Assembly: GCF_045862395.1 (NCBI RefSeq)
Contig: NZ_AP023087.1
Coordinates: forward strand, 4,092,001-4,156,000
Direction of reading: 5' to 3'
DNA from: Marinicellulosiphila megalodicopiae
Lineage (GTDB): Bacteria > Pseudomonadota > Gammaproteobacteria > Pseudomonadales > Natronospirillaceae
DNA: 64,000 bases
The stretch's first letter is position 1, and each line of letters starts with the position of its first letter. Under the pieces are notes generated by a model that saw only the letters and a program-made list of their open reading frames with translations, was not told the origin of the DNA and searched no databases. Of this stretch, positions 17,330-25,809 are shown piece after piece. The position numbers and the translations under genes were made by a program.

Positions 17330-19789
17330 TTACTGCTGAGGTATTAGTTTCAATTCTTTGCCAATCACATCAGCAGCATCGTTATTAAATGTCATTGGAT
17401 GCAGCTCTAAATCTTGATGCGGTTGAATATTATTGTCGTAATACTCACTTAAAATATTGCCACTTTGACCCGTATTATTTATAAACCCGCTATTATTCCA
17501 GTTACCCAAATCAATCACTTGGCGATAACTTGCACCCGCTATTTGACGATAAGCATTACTTTGTGACCAAGTCCATTTAGTATTGTTAATGGTATAAGCA
17601 CCACCGGATGTTGATACTTCACGATCAAAAACAAGATCCAAAATTGGGAATCCCACAAAAGCTTGATGAGGATAATGTGCACTGTGAATACCGCCCCATG
17701 TTTTGTCTTTTCCGACATAACGACTAAGTTCTACAACTGCCTCTGTTAACGACTCTAGTACTTGTTTTTCACAATTTTCAATTGGCTTTGTTCTTATGTG
17801 ATCACACCAATCGCTTAGTTGGCTGTCTTCGTCTTGTATTAGATTTTGTTTGATAAATACTGGTCTAAAATCACCAATGACTTTAAATAACTCCGCAAGT
17901 CTCCAATCGGTTAATAAGTTGCCACGTAATTCATCACTGACAATCAAGTGATTGAAATGACGTAACCAAATTTGATATATCGCGGCCGCTTCACTGTCTT
18001 GCGTCAACACCCCATCCCATTGTTTCATTAAATTAACAGCATAAACTTGGCGTTCTGATTTAGGCTCTAACGCTTGCAAAAATGGAAGAATTTCTCTTAC
18101 TTGCAGGCTGGTGACATCACCTTGCATTAGTTGAAAATCTTTGACAGTCAGTTTTGTTTTGTTTGCTATAAATTGTGTTAACAACTCTTCAATACGATCA
18201 GCTCGATAAGGCGGCGCCCAATCGTTTGATATTAAATAAGGATACTCATCAGAATGCGCTTTATTATTTGCAGCAACGATATAACCCGATTTTGGATTCA
18301 AAACCTGTGGCATTTCGTCTAATGGAATAAACCCATTCCAATCGTATTCTCCTGTCCAGCCGATTACTGGTAAACGACCATCGCCTTTATTTCTAATGGG
18401 TACTTTTCCCGCTGCAATATAAGCAATATTGCCCTCTACATCTGAATAAACAAAATTAAGTGCAGGTGCCACAAACCCTGTTAATGCTTGTTTAAATTCA
18501 GTCCAGTTAGATGCGTAATTTAATTTCATGAAACTATTAAAACTGGTATCGTTTTTAGTCAATGCTGTCCATTTTAATGAGATAGGCATTTCAGCTGTGC
18601 CTACTCCATCGCTTAATAAAGGACCATTTTTAGTTGTGCGAACCTGCCACTTTAATGGTGGTATGGCATCACGAAGCATTTCAGGAAAATCTTGTTTGAC
18701 TTTAATGTATTCATCGATGACTTCCATATCGACCCACTGACCATTAAATTCATATTGATTTTCGTTTAATGGATTGAGTTTTTCTATATATAAATCCTGT
18801 ACGTCAGCAGTCAGTGAAGCGCCACCCCAGGCAATATTATTGTTATGACCTAACCACACAAAAGGTAAGCCGGGATACGTTGCCCCAGTAACATGTAAAC
18901 GCTCACCTGATAATTCGGCTAAATACCAAATTGATGGAATTTCAGTACCTAAGTGAGGATCTGCCGCCAATAGTGGCTGTCCACTTTGTGTATGCTCTCC
19001 AGATATTGTCCAAGCATTACTGCCCAAACCTTCAAACCCCATTCTGTAGCTGTCTTGTAAATTTTTATGTATGGATAATAATTCGATTTCAGAATTAACA
19101 CTTAATGATTCAGTAGCAGGCTCTTGCGTGGTAATAGTGGCCGAATCTTTAGGATAATTAGGAAATAACTCATAGGCTTTTTCTTTGCCAATTTCTTTAA
19201 TTAATAAATCTAGAACCAATTCTTGTTGGTAGTTAAACCCAAGATTAAGTGCCATCATTTTCATTAATACAATTGAGTCTTCTGGCGCCCATTGTTGAGG
19301 TTCTATACCAAATATTTTAAATTCAACGGGTAAAACCTGAGCACTATTAATCCACTCATTTACTCCATTTACATAGGCATTTAAACTTGCAGCGGCTTGT
19401 GTATCTAAATGCGACACTGCACTTTTAGCTGAACGATACAAACCAAGCGTTCGCATATATCGGTCGATCAATAAACTATTAACCCCCAATATTTCACTCA
19501 TTCGGCCTTGACCTAATCTTCTTTGGAATTCCATTTGCCACATTCTGTCTTGAGCATGCAAATAACCTAACGCTTGAAAAGCATCAAGGTCATTATTTGC
19601 AAAAATATGGGGAATGGCATTTTCATCTCGGATGACCCGCACATCTTTTAATAGGCCTTTCATATGAATTTCGCCTTCTACTTCAGGAAGACTTTTTAAC
19701 ATATGCGTATAAAAAAATATGCAAAGTGCAAATAGGGGAAGGATAATCCATACAAGGAAACGTGAAAGAATTGGACTGGTTTTGAACAT
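17330..19789 (-). CDS. Penicillin acylase-family (Ntn) amidase, PvdQ-like role
   Basis: 819 residues. An N-terminal hydrophobic segment (residues ~8-28) would export it. The pro-enzyme pattern is alpha chain, spacer, then GLG|SNAW with the autocatalytic nucleophile at Ser257, followed by ISGEHTQSGQPLLAADPHLG typical of the beta chain. Later motifs include NNIAWGGASLTADVQDLY and a C-terminal NNTGQSGN segment. The family hydrolyses amide-linked acyl groups: penicillins, acyl-homoserine lactones, or the acyl tail of pyoverdine precursors in the case of PvdQ. As the first gene of an operon containing a FAAL-loaded NRPS and a PvdE-like exporter, periplasmic removal of the fatty acyl anchor is the best guess. 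Quorum quenching is the alternative. Start ATG has AAGG about 9 nt upstream. Confidence 0.93.
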   Translation of the reverse strand: MFKTSPILSRFLVWIILPLFALCIFFYTHMLKSLPEVEGEIHMKGLLKDVRVIRDENAIPHIFANNDLDAFQALGYLHAQDRMWQMEFQRRLGQGRMSEILGVNSLLIDRYMRTLGLYRSAKSAVSHLDTQAAASLNAYVNGVNEWINSAQVLPVEFKIFGIEPQQWAPEDSIVLMKMMALNLGFNYQQELVLDLLIKEIGKEKAYELFPNYPKDSATITTQEPATESLSVNSEIELLSIHKNLQDSYRMGFEGLGSNAWTISGEHTQSGQPLLAADPHLGTEIPSIWYLAELSGERLHVTGATYPGLPFVWLGHNNNIAWGGASLTADVQDLYIEKLNPLNENQYEFNGQWVDMEVIDEYIKVKQDFPEMLRDAIPPLKWQVRTTKNGPLLSDGVGTAEMPISLKWTALTKNDTSFNSFMKLNYASNWTEFKQALTGFVAPALNFVYSDVEGNIAYIAAGKVPIRNKGDGRLPVIGWTGEYDWNGFIPLDEMPQVLNPKSGYIVAANNKAHSDEYPYLISNDWAPPYRADRIEELLTQFIANKTKLTVKDFQLMQGDVTSLQVREILPFLQALEPKSERQVYAVNLMKQWDGVLTQDSEAAAIYQIWLRHFNHLIVSDELRGNLLTDWRLAELFKVIGDFRPVFIKQNLIQDEDSQLSDWCDHIRTKPIENCEKQVLESLTEAVVELSRYVGKDKTWGGIHSAHYPHQAFVGFPILDLVFDREVSTSGGAYTINNTKWTWSQSNAYRQIAGASYRQVIDLGNWNNSGFINNTGQSGNILSEYYDNNIQPHQDLELHPMTFNNDAADVIGKELKLIPQQ

Positions 19790-20283
19790 TATTAATTTAC
19801 CTTAAAATAGTCTTACAGAATAAGGCAATATATTTTCAGTAAAAGTTGAAACCTGTCAATTTGCCAAATGTTGTAGTTTTTATTTGATGGATTGTTACAG
19901 AAGGAAAGAATAAAAATTGATATCACTCTAAAGGTAATACTTACTTCATCATCCCTAAAGCACCTCCAAATGCAAGTACTTGAAATAAGTAAAGGCCACG
20001 AACTTACCTAAACTCATCTTATAAATATCCTAATCATTATCGTTAAGTCTAATCAAATACTCTGACTGCAATTAACCATTTAAATGCACAGATTCAAAAA
20101 TATATTTCTTTTTTGTGATGCATAGCATAATTTAATTTTTCTAGAGAATTAATATTTAATAGTTTTTACATAAACTATTATCTTAAAACAAGATTACAAT
20201 AAAATGACAACACTATTCTAGTTTGAAACAAACAATAAAGTGTCACCTTTTGAGCCAAATACAAACTCAACTAAACCGATGAG
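19790..20283. other. Intergenic region upstream of the NRPS operon
   Basis: This AT-rich 494-bp stretch contains no convincing ORF. It should hold the leftward promoter of the NRPS operon, and it contains the Fur-box-like site noted separately. I could not place -35/-10 elements with confidence. Confidence 0.6.
20023..20041. promoter_or_regulatory. Possible Fur box upstream of the NRPS operon
   Basis: By eye 14 of 19 positions match the classical Fur consensus GATAATGATAATCATTATC, with the right 11 bases (TAATCATTATC) perfect and the left half poor. It lies about 235 bp upstream of the acylase start codon. Iron control would fit a siderophore-type product, but the left half is weak and no promoter hexamers were placed beside it. 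Confidence 0.35.
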
Positions 20284-20622
20284 CTAATGAGAAAAAAACA
20301 AATAGTCAACTGAAAAATACAGCAACACTAAAAATATTCCATTTAATAATAATGTATTATATAAGGATGTTTTCAATCTGCTTATGGACTTCTCATCTAT
20401 TTCTTCTAGCGCAATCTGTAATTTATAGGATTTAAATTTACGTAAAGCTGATCGTATACCCACAAATAACAGTACCAGACTTAATACAGCTCCAGATCCG
20501 CCAATAACAAGTGCCATTTTTGCTTCAGCTGCACTAGCCTCGGCCTCTCCAGCATGAGCAAACACTTTTGTAGCCCATAGATAAGTTCCAGTTAGTATTC
20601 CAATTCTTTTAAAAATATTCAT
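20284..20622 (-). CDS. Small secreted/membrane protein, unknown function
   Basis: 112 residues from ATG 20622, chosen because AGGGA lies 7 nt upstream; an ORF start nine codons earlier is weaker. The N-terminus (MNIFKRIGILTGTYLWATKVFAHA) looks like a signal peptide. Two further hydrophobic stretches follow: one near residues 36-55 (GGSGAVLSLVLLFVGI) and one at the C-terminus (LLLNGIFLVLLYFSVDYLFF). A charged central segment (KFKSYKLQIALEEIDEKSISRLK) would face one side. I do not recognise the family. It is divergent from the HupE/UreJ-like genes to the right, and its HAGEAEA segment after the signal peptide could bind metal, but that is speculation. Confidence 0.6.
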   Translation of the reverse strand: MNIFKRIGILTGTYLWATKVFAHAGEAEASAAEAKMALVIGGSGAVLSLVLLFVGIRSALRKFKSYKLQIALEEIDEKSISRLKTSLYNTLLLNGIFLVLLYFSVDYLFFSH

Positions 20623-21084
20623 CACATTCCCTAAAAAGCAGCCAAACATATTTTGTTAACGCTACAATTTCTACACTGAAGAATACCAATAACTATTCAC
20701 ATTATTGAAAACGTATTCAATTTCCTAAAAAATAAATTAAAACACTAAAAATTATTTTATGCAAGTCATGAAATTATTGCAAAACACATACTCAAATTAA
20801 TTTTTTAATTGTTGACTTTTAACTCATTTTTTAATTTACTGGCGCGGATTAATCTAAGTAAAAATCCTTGCACTTATCTAGATAACTAGAAATAGGACTA
20901 TCCAATATCTAGTATCTAGTATTTTGCTCGCCGTAACGCAAGACTAAGAATTTATTGTTTTTACTTTTTAGCATTAAAGGTGTTCATTAAGAATACGCAT
21001 ATCAAAATCTAACAAATATTTTTTCTTTACAGAAACAATATTTAATTAAAAATTTTAAACCGAAGAATTAAGGGAAACTAATTT
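20623..21084. other. Divergent intergenic region, small membrane gene / hupE-like gene
   Basis: About 460 AT-rich bases between divergent genes. A patch of short repeats built on ATCTAG (around 20876-20925) may be regulatory. A clear ribosome site (AAGGGA) precedes the hupE-like ATG. No riboswitch consensus was recognised. Confidence 0.5.
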
Positions 21085-21672
21085 ATGAAATTTTTTCAAA
21101 AAACAGCAGTATTATTATTATCATTAACGCTTGCAGCCCTAGCCAATGCTCATGGCGAATCAGGTGTGGCGGGTGGTTTTATTTTAGGATTCAAACATCC
21201 TATTGTAGGCTGGGATCATGTAGTGGCAATGGTAGCCGTTGGTTTATGGGGAGCGTTCTTAGGCAAACCAGCAATTTGGATTTTACCTGTAATTTTTCCA
21301 GTTGTTATGGCCTTTGGTGGCGCTATGGGTATTATCGGAATTCCAATTCCCGCTATTGAAACAGGTATTGCAGTTTCTGCTATTGTACTTGGCTGTATGG
21401 TAGCTATTGCAGCTCGCCCTCCTATTTGGATTGCAGGAATCATTGTTGGTGTGTTTGCAATATTTCATGGACACGCACACGGAACAGAACTTCCAACAGC
21501 ATCGAGCCCTTTAGCTTATAGTATAGGATTTGTTCTTGCGACTGGACTACTACATTTAGGTGGTATTGCATTTGGTTATTTAACAAGATGGCCAGCTGGA
21601 AAAATTATTATCCGAACAGGCGGTGGCGCCATTGCACTTTCTGGCATTGGTTTTTTAACGGGCATGTTATGA
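21085..21672 (+). CDS. HupE/UreJ-family membrane protein (putative metal transporter)
   Basis: 195 residues with a cleavable-looking signal peptide (ending ALANAHGESG) and about six membrane segments. The family hallmarks are visible: an N-terminal HGE after the signal peptide, the HPIVGWDHVVAMVAVGLWG segment with conserved H/D/H residues, and an FHGHAHGTELP motif. HupE/UreJ proteins are implicated in nickel or cobalt uptake for hydrogenase or urease, but homologues also occur away from such enzymes, as here. The metal is therefore unknown. Its stop overlaps the start of the next gene (ATGA), indicating an operon. Confidence 0.9.
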   Translation: MKFFQKTAVLLLSLTLAALANAHGESGVAGGFILGFKHPIVGWDHVVAMVAVGLWGAFLGKPAIWILPVIFPVVMAFGGAMGIIGIPIPAIETGIAVSAIVLGCMVAIAARPPIWIAGIIVGVFAIFHGHAHGTELPTASSPLAYSIGFVLATGLLHLGGIAFGYLTRWPAGKIIIRTGGGAIALSGIGFLTGML

Positions 21673-22274
21673 TTTTAAAATCTGTCAGAAAAAAATCTAT
21701 TATTCTATTTGCAACGCTTTGCCCTAGCTTAGCGTTTGCAGACGGATACATCGAAAGCATGAACAGTTTTTTTAAAGGTTTTTTAAATCCAGTTCTTGTG
21801 CCTTCGCTAATCATATTAGTGATTGCCAGCGCAGTATATTTAGGGCAACAAGACCAAAAAGACAACTTTAAAATTCTATTAAGCTACCTCATAGCTACAG
21901 TTATAGGTGCAATACTTTCAGCTACTATAATACCAGGCAGTTATGAAATTCTTATTTTATTTATTGCGTCTATTTTAGGATTATTATCGGCTCTAAATTT
22001 AAGCCTAAAAAGAATTGGCTATTTAATCATAGCAATTGTAACTGGTGCCTTACTTGGCATAGAGTCAACACCCGTTGACATTCTTGCAAAAGATAAATTT
22101 TCTTTTCTGTTAGCGAGTACTTTAAGTTTGTATTTACTGTTTTTATCCATCATTACATTGTCGAGTTTGGCAACAAAATATGAATGGCAAAAAATCAGCT
22201 TGCGAGTAATAGGCTCGTGGATTATTGCAATCTCACTTTTAGTTATTACACTTTCTTTTGCAAAACCGATCTGA
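21669..22274 (+). CDS. Integral membrane protein paired with HupE/UreJ-like gene
   Basis: 201 residues. The ATG at 21669 overlaps the TGA of the preceding gene in the ATGA arrangement, which fixes the start; an ORF opening 27 codons earlier is only readthrough of the HupE sequence in another frame. A signal-like N-terminus (SIILFATLCPSLAFADG) is followed by about six hydrophobic segments. Overall topology resembles a diverged HupE/UreJ-like protein, but the His-rich motifs of its neighbour are missing, so it may be an accessory subunit. Function unknown. Confidence 0.75.
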   Translation: MILKSVRKKSIILFATLCPSLAFADGYIESMNSFFKGFLNPVLVPSLIILVIASAVYLGQQDQKDNFKILLSYLIATVIGAILSATIIPGSYEILILFIASILGLLSALNLSLKRIGYLIIAIVTGALLGIESTPVDILAKDKFSFLLASTLSLYLLFLSIITLSSLATKYEWQKISLRVIGSWIIAISLLVITLSFAKPI

Positions 22275-22390
22275 TAATTTAATTAAATACAATTATGCTA
22301 ACTATTTGGCCCGCACTATATTGACCTATATATTGGCTTATATATTTTCCGATCTTATTTGCTAGCAATTGCACTGAATACATGGTTTTT

Positions 22391-22435
22391 TAATTAAATA
22401 AACACATCGAAGTAATTATTGTGTTTATTTAATTA
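22391..22435. terminator. Bidirectional terminator between convergent genes
   Basis: A perfect 16-bp inverted repeat (TAATTAAATAAACACA and its complement) with a 13-base loop sits between the HupE-pair operon and the convergent pirin gene. Its right arm overlaps the last codons of the pirin gene. The AT-rich arms supply T-runs on both strands. Confidence 0.6.
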
Positions 22436-23258
22436 TTGGTTGTTCTTGAACTAATATGCCATTTTTATAGTCATTTATTGCTTGATCTATCTCTTTTTGA
22501 GTATTCATTACAAATGGACCATAATGCACTACAGGCTCATTAATAGGCTCTCCCACCAACAACAATAATTCAACTTTTTCATCCGCGCAATTAAGTATTA
22601 AATCTTGTGGATCTACATTTAATAATACCTGTGAAGGCGAATCATTCAGCTTGCCTTTATAAATTAACAGCATGGTTTTTCTATTTTGGGTATCAACATT
22701 TAATTTGCTATAAGGCTCTAATTCAATATCTACTACACTGATATTTGCCGGAAGTGTTTGCAGCGGCCCAACAATAGTTTGTTGATTAATTACTAGACTT
22801 CCACCAATAATTTTTACTTTTGCTCCATCAAAATCAATCCAAGGCATTTCATCTTTTTGTACATCTTGATATTCAGGAGTTTTCATTTTATCTTTGGCGG
22901 GTAAATTAAGCCAAAGCTGAAACCCACGTACCTGAGAGTCAAAATTCTCAGGCATTTCAGAATGAATGACTCCACTTCCTGCGCTCATCCATTGCACACC
23001 TCCAGAAGTAATACTGCCAATATTTCCCATACTGTCTTTGTGCGAAAACACTCCTTGCTTTAAATACGTCAGTGTTTCAAAACCACGATGTGGATGAGAT
23101 GGAAACCCTTCTTTAATTTCTGATATATCATCAGAGATTATTTGATCCACCATTAAAAATGGATTTAAGAAATGATCATCAAATCCATGAACACGAGTTA
23201 ATTTAACTCCTGCACCATCAGAAGAGGGATGTGTTTTTTTACTAGATAATATTTTCAT
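22425..23258 (-). CDS. Pirin family cupin protein
   Basis: 277 residues, the usual pirin length. The N-terminal cupin carries the conserved metal ligands in FPSHPHRGFET, followed by GGVQWMSAGSGVIHSEMPE. The C-terminal cupin includes HYGPFVMNT. Bacterial pirins bind Fe or another metal; some are quercetinases (YhaK type) and others modulate metabolic enzymes, and the sequence alone does not decide between these. The start has GAG about 9 nt upstream. It appears monocistronic, with its own upstream region and a shared terminator. Confidence 0.93.
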   Translation of the reverse strand: MKILSSKKTHPSSDGAGVKLTRVHGFDDHFLNPFLMVDQIISDDISEIKEGFPSHPHRGFETLTYLKQGVFSHKDSMGNIGSITSGGVQWMSAGSGVIHSEMPENFDSQVRGFQLWLNLPAKDKMKTPEYQDVQKDEMPWIDFDGAKVKIIGGSLVINQQTIVGPLQTLPANISVVDIELEPYSKLNVDTQNRKTMLLIYKGKLNDSPSQVLLNVDPQDLILNCADEKVELLLLVGEPINEPVVHYGPFVMNTQKEIDQAINDYKNGILVQEQPIIK

Positions 23259-23607
23259 AATTTGATCTCATTTGTTAACTATGATTGTATTATGAATATT
23301 TAAATGATAAATGAAAGGTAGTTAATTGCAGGATATGTTTGCATAAATGCAATTATGATTATTCGGATAATTTTAGAATGATTCTAATCTCATATTAATA
23401 TGAGTTATTCTGAACTTTTGACGTTAAAAAATTAATCACGACGCGATCCCTTAAACTATGTGATTGCCGCTTATAATCAGATCATTAAGTTTTAAACATT
23501 GCTGCATAAATTTTTTATGGGAAGCTGAAAATAAAAAGTACGTTTATCTCTCATTATTAAATGATGATAAACGCACAATCGCCTAACACTTTAAACTGTA
23601 CTAATTA
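23259..23607. other. Intergenic region with a palindrome upstream of pirin
   Basis: No ORF. A perfect 16-bp palindrome, CTCATATTAATATGAG, lies at 23389-23404, about 130 bp upstream of the pirin start and suited to binding a dimeric regulator. The terminator of the nitroreductase gene occupies the right end. Confidence 0.5.
23529..23573 (-). terminator. Rho-independent terminator of the nitroreductase gene
   Basis: Read leftward, CGTTTATC and GATAAACG form an 8-bp stem whose loop contains a further TCATT/AATGA helix. A T-rich run (TTTTTATTTT) follows. It lies 35 bp beyond the stop codon. Confidence 0.65.
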
Positions 23608-24246
23608 CTACTTAATTTCAATTACAAAATTTTCAGTTGCACGACGTACTTTTTTCAAACCATTTAACCAGTCACCCTCTTCAGCACGATAACCTACTGG
23701 TAATAATACAACTGAACGCAACCCTTTTTCTTCCAGAGCTAAAATCTCATCTACTTTAATAGGATCAAATCCTTCCATTGGTGTACAGTCTACTTTTTGT
23801 TGTGCCGCGGCAATTAAAGCACTGCCCAATCCAATGTAAGCCTGTCTAGCTGCATGCTGATAATTCACTTCTTTATCACGAGGTACGTAGTTGGCTAATA
23901 ACATTTGACGATAATTTTCCCAACCTTCATTTTTAAATCCCCGCTCTTCATTTACTAAATCAAACATTTCATTTATACGTGCTTCTGTGTAATTGTCCCA
24001 GGCTGCAAATACAATCAAATGTGAACAATCTACGATTGGGTCTTGACTCCATGCATGTGGGTGGATTTGTTTTTTTATTTCATCATTAGTAATAACTAAT
24101 ACCTGAAAAGGTTGAAGGCCACTTGATGTAGCACTTAATCGAATCGCCTCTAAAATATAATCAATTTTTTCTTGATCTACTTTTTTCGATGAATCCATTT
24201 TTTTAGTGGCATAACGCCATTTTAAATCGTCAATTACTGTGCTCAT
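23608..24246 (-). CDS. NAD(P)H-dependent nitroreductase family oxidoreductase (NfsB-like)
   Basis: 212 residues from the ATG at 24246, which has AAGG nearby and gives an N-terminus (MSTVIDDLKWRYATKKMD) aligned with other nitroreductases. An in-frame ATG at 24330 also has a good ribosome site (AAGGATG) and would add 28 residues, so the start is uncertain. FMN-binding features include RYATKKMD near the start, SATSSGLQPFQVLVI, a central AARQAYIGLGSALIAAA and the C-terminal ALEEKGLRSVVLLPVGY. The family reduces nitroaromatics, quinones or similar electrophiles with FMN; the physiological substrate is unknown. Confidence 0.9.
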   Translation of the reverse strand: MSTVIDDLKWRYATKKMDSSKKVDQEKIDYILEAIRLSATSSGLQPFQVLVITNDEIKKQIHPHAWSQDPIVDCSHLIVFAAWDNYTEARINEMFDLVNEERGFKNEGWENYRQMLLANYVPRDKEVNYQHAARQAYIGLGSALIAAAQQKVDCTPMEGFDPIKVDEILALEEKGLRSVVLLPVGYRAEEGDWLNGLKKVRRATENFVIEIK

Positions 24247-24330
24247 ATTTTGTACCTTGATAAATGTTATAAAAAATTGTTTACCCATAATGGTTTCAAA
24301 TTTCTCAATATCAATGATACCAATCGTCAT

Positions 24331-24758
24331 TTTTTTTCATCCTTGTTAAACTTCCATAAAATAACCGAATACGGCTCATTTATATGCACGCCCTAACACC
24401 CATCAGCGCCAATAAAACCACAGCACTCATTAGTTTTCACTTTCATAAACCAATAATTAACTTCTTAAAATTGTCTATTTTATTTCAAAAAAAAAGTGAC
24501 TAATGGCATAGGCTTTTTAAGCACATCATCTTGTTTTTTACGATTATTTCTTTGTTATTAATGCTTAATTATTATACTAAAATAATCATAATTAAATTAA
24601 TTTCAGAACATTTTACTGATCAAAAAACACCCATCACTTTGATTTAAAATTTAATTGCAATCAGACTACTTTTTGGAATTTTTACTCTGCAAAAAATTTA
24701 TTAGATTTAAACAAAGGTCAGTACAAGTTATAATCTTGGTCACTTACTTTACATAGCG
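24331..24758. other. Intergenic region, nothing recognised
   Basis: About 430 AT-rich bases between divergent genes. No ORF, strong hairpin or regulatory consensus was recognised. Confidence 0.5.
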
Positions 24759-25193
24759 ATGTTAAAAATGAAAAAATTATTAATTGCAACAACTCTCACT
24801 CTTTCATGCAGCACCGTATTTGCAGGTGGCACAGGAAGCACAGATATTGCGTTAGCTTCATACGGCGGTATAGGTGCGGTTGTGTCTATAGGTGTCCCAT
24901 TAGATATTACATTCTTATCCGATAACGGCCTTCATACTTATGGAGAAATAGAAGCGGCCATTGGAATACATGAAAGTGTGAATGCAGGCTTAGAATTAGC
25001 AGGCGGGATCTTAGTTAATGTGGCTGACGGGTTGAGTATTTATGGAAGCCTAGGTCCTGCTATTGGAATTGATGCAGGTTTTGGTTTAGGTGTTGAAATT
25101 GGGTTTAATATTGATATTAATGACACCACCATTTTTATTGAAGGTGGCAGCCATCCTGGTTCAAATTATGTGGCTGTTGGTATGAGTCTGTAG
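24759..25193 (+). CDS. Small secreted glycine-rich protein, unknown function
   Basis: 144 residues. A clear signal peptide (MLKMKKLLIATTLTLSCSTVFAGG) precedes a mature part rich in Gly and alternating small/hydrophobic residues (GGIGAVVSIGVPLDITF, LGPAIGIDAGFGLGVEIGFNID). This suggests beta strands, perhaps a small outer-membrane or periplasmic beta structure. The second ATG (24768) would also give a good signal peptide. It is a single gene with its own strong terminator. I do not recognise a family. Confidence 0.7.
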   Translation: MLKMKKLLIATTLTLSCSTVFAGGTGSTDIALASYGGIGAVVSIGVPLDITFLSDNGLHTYGEIEAAIGIHESVNAGLELAGGILVNVADGLSIYGSLGPAIGIDAGFGLGVEIGFNIDINDTTIFIEGGSHPGSNYVAVGMSL

Positions 25194-25221
25194 GATTAAA
25201 GTTTTCAAATATTAAGCCGCT

Positions 25222-25268
25222 CCTTGTTTAGTGATAGTTACAAAATCGCTAAACAAGGGGCATTTTTT
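25222..25268 (+). terminator. Rho-independent terminator
   Basis: CCTTGTTTAGTGAT pairs with ATCGCTAAACAAGG (14 bp with one G-U) around an 8-base loop, followed by a run of six T. It lies 29 bp after the small secreted protein gene. Confidence 0.85.
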
Positions 25269-25416
25269 CATTCAGAATAACGGACTATTCTTCAATATTT
25301 TTTTGTCAATTATAAAATAGTTTTTTATACATACCCTTTAATTTCAACTAAACAACAATCCACATAAATTCATCAACCCCCCTCAAAATTTCGAAAGTAA
25401 ATTCCATACCATAGAA

Positions 25417-25547
25417 CAAAAACTACCAAGACATACTAAATTAAAAACTCACGCTATTAACAAATCATATTCTTAATGTTAATCGAGAATTTTCAATGAA
25501 TTGATGGATAAAATATTTGATATTTTGAAACCAGCACAGTTTTTCTG
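25417..25547 (+). repeat. Diverged copy of the RAYT-linked repeat, cut by the IS
   Basis: This segment aligns by eye with 28095-28249. Shared stretches include AAACTACCAAGACA, TCACGCTATTA and GATATTTTGAAACCA (GATATTCTGAAACCA in the other copy), with scattered differences and a ~20-base indel. It ends just before the left inverted repeat of the IS4-type element, so the element inserted into or beside this copy. Confidence 0.65.
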
Positions 25548-25554
25548 ATCGATT

Positions 25555-25589
25555 TCAAGAGGGTCAGAGTTGAATGGCACTTAGTTAAG
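25555..25589 (+). repeat. IS left terminal inverted repeat
   Basis: 35 bp beginning TCAAGAGGGTCAGAG; it matches the reverse complement of 27090-27124 except for one T/C difference near the inner end. Confidence 0.92.
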
Positions 25590-25809
25590 CCCTAGAGTCT
25601 GATTAAATAAGGCCTGTAGGCATGATAATCCATTAAAAAAACAATAAGACAGCCAGTAATTTTGTTATAATTAAATCACCACAAAATAACGAAACAAAAA
25701 AACTGACTGTACGACTATTATCGCTGATCAAACCCAAAATCTAAACCCTTATTTAACTAAAACACCTTCAGTATCTGATTTTTTATCTATTTTAAATGCG
25801 CCTGAAATC

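Noticed and set aside
21588..21668. Earlier start for the second HupE-like gene
   Set aside because: These 27 codons are the HupE gene read in another frame; the ATGA overlap at 21669 is the natural start.
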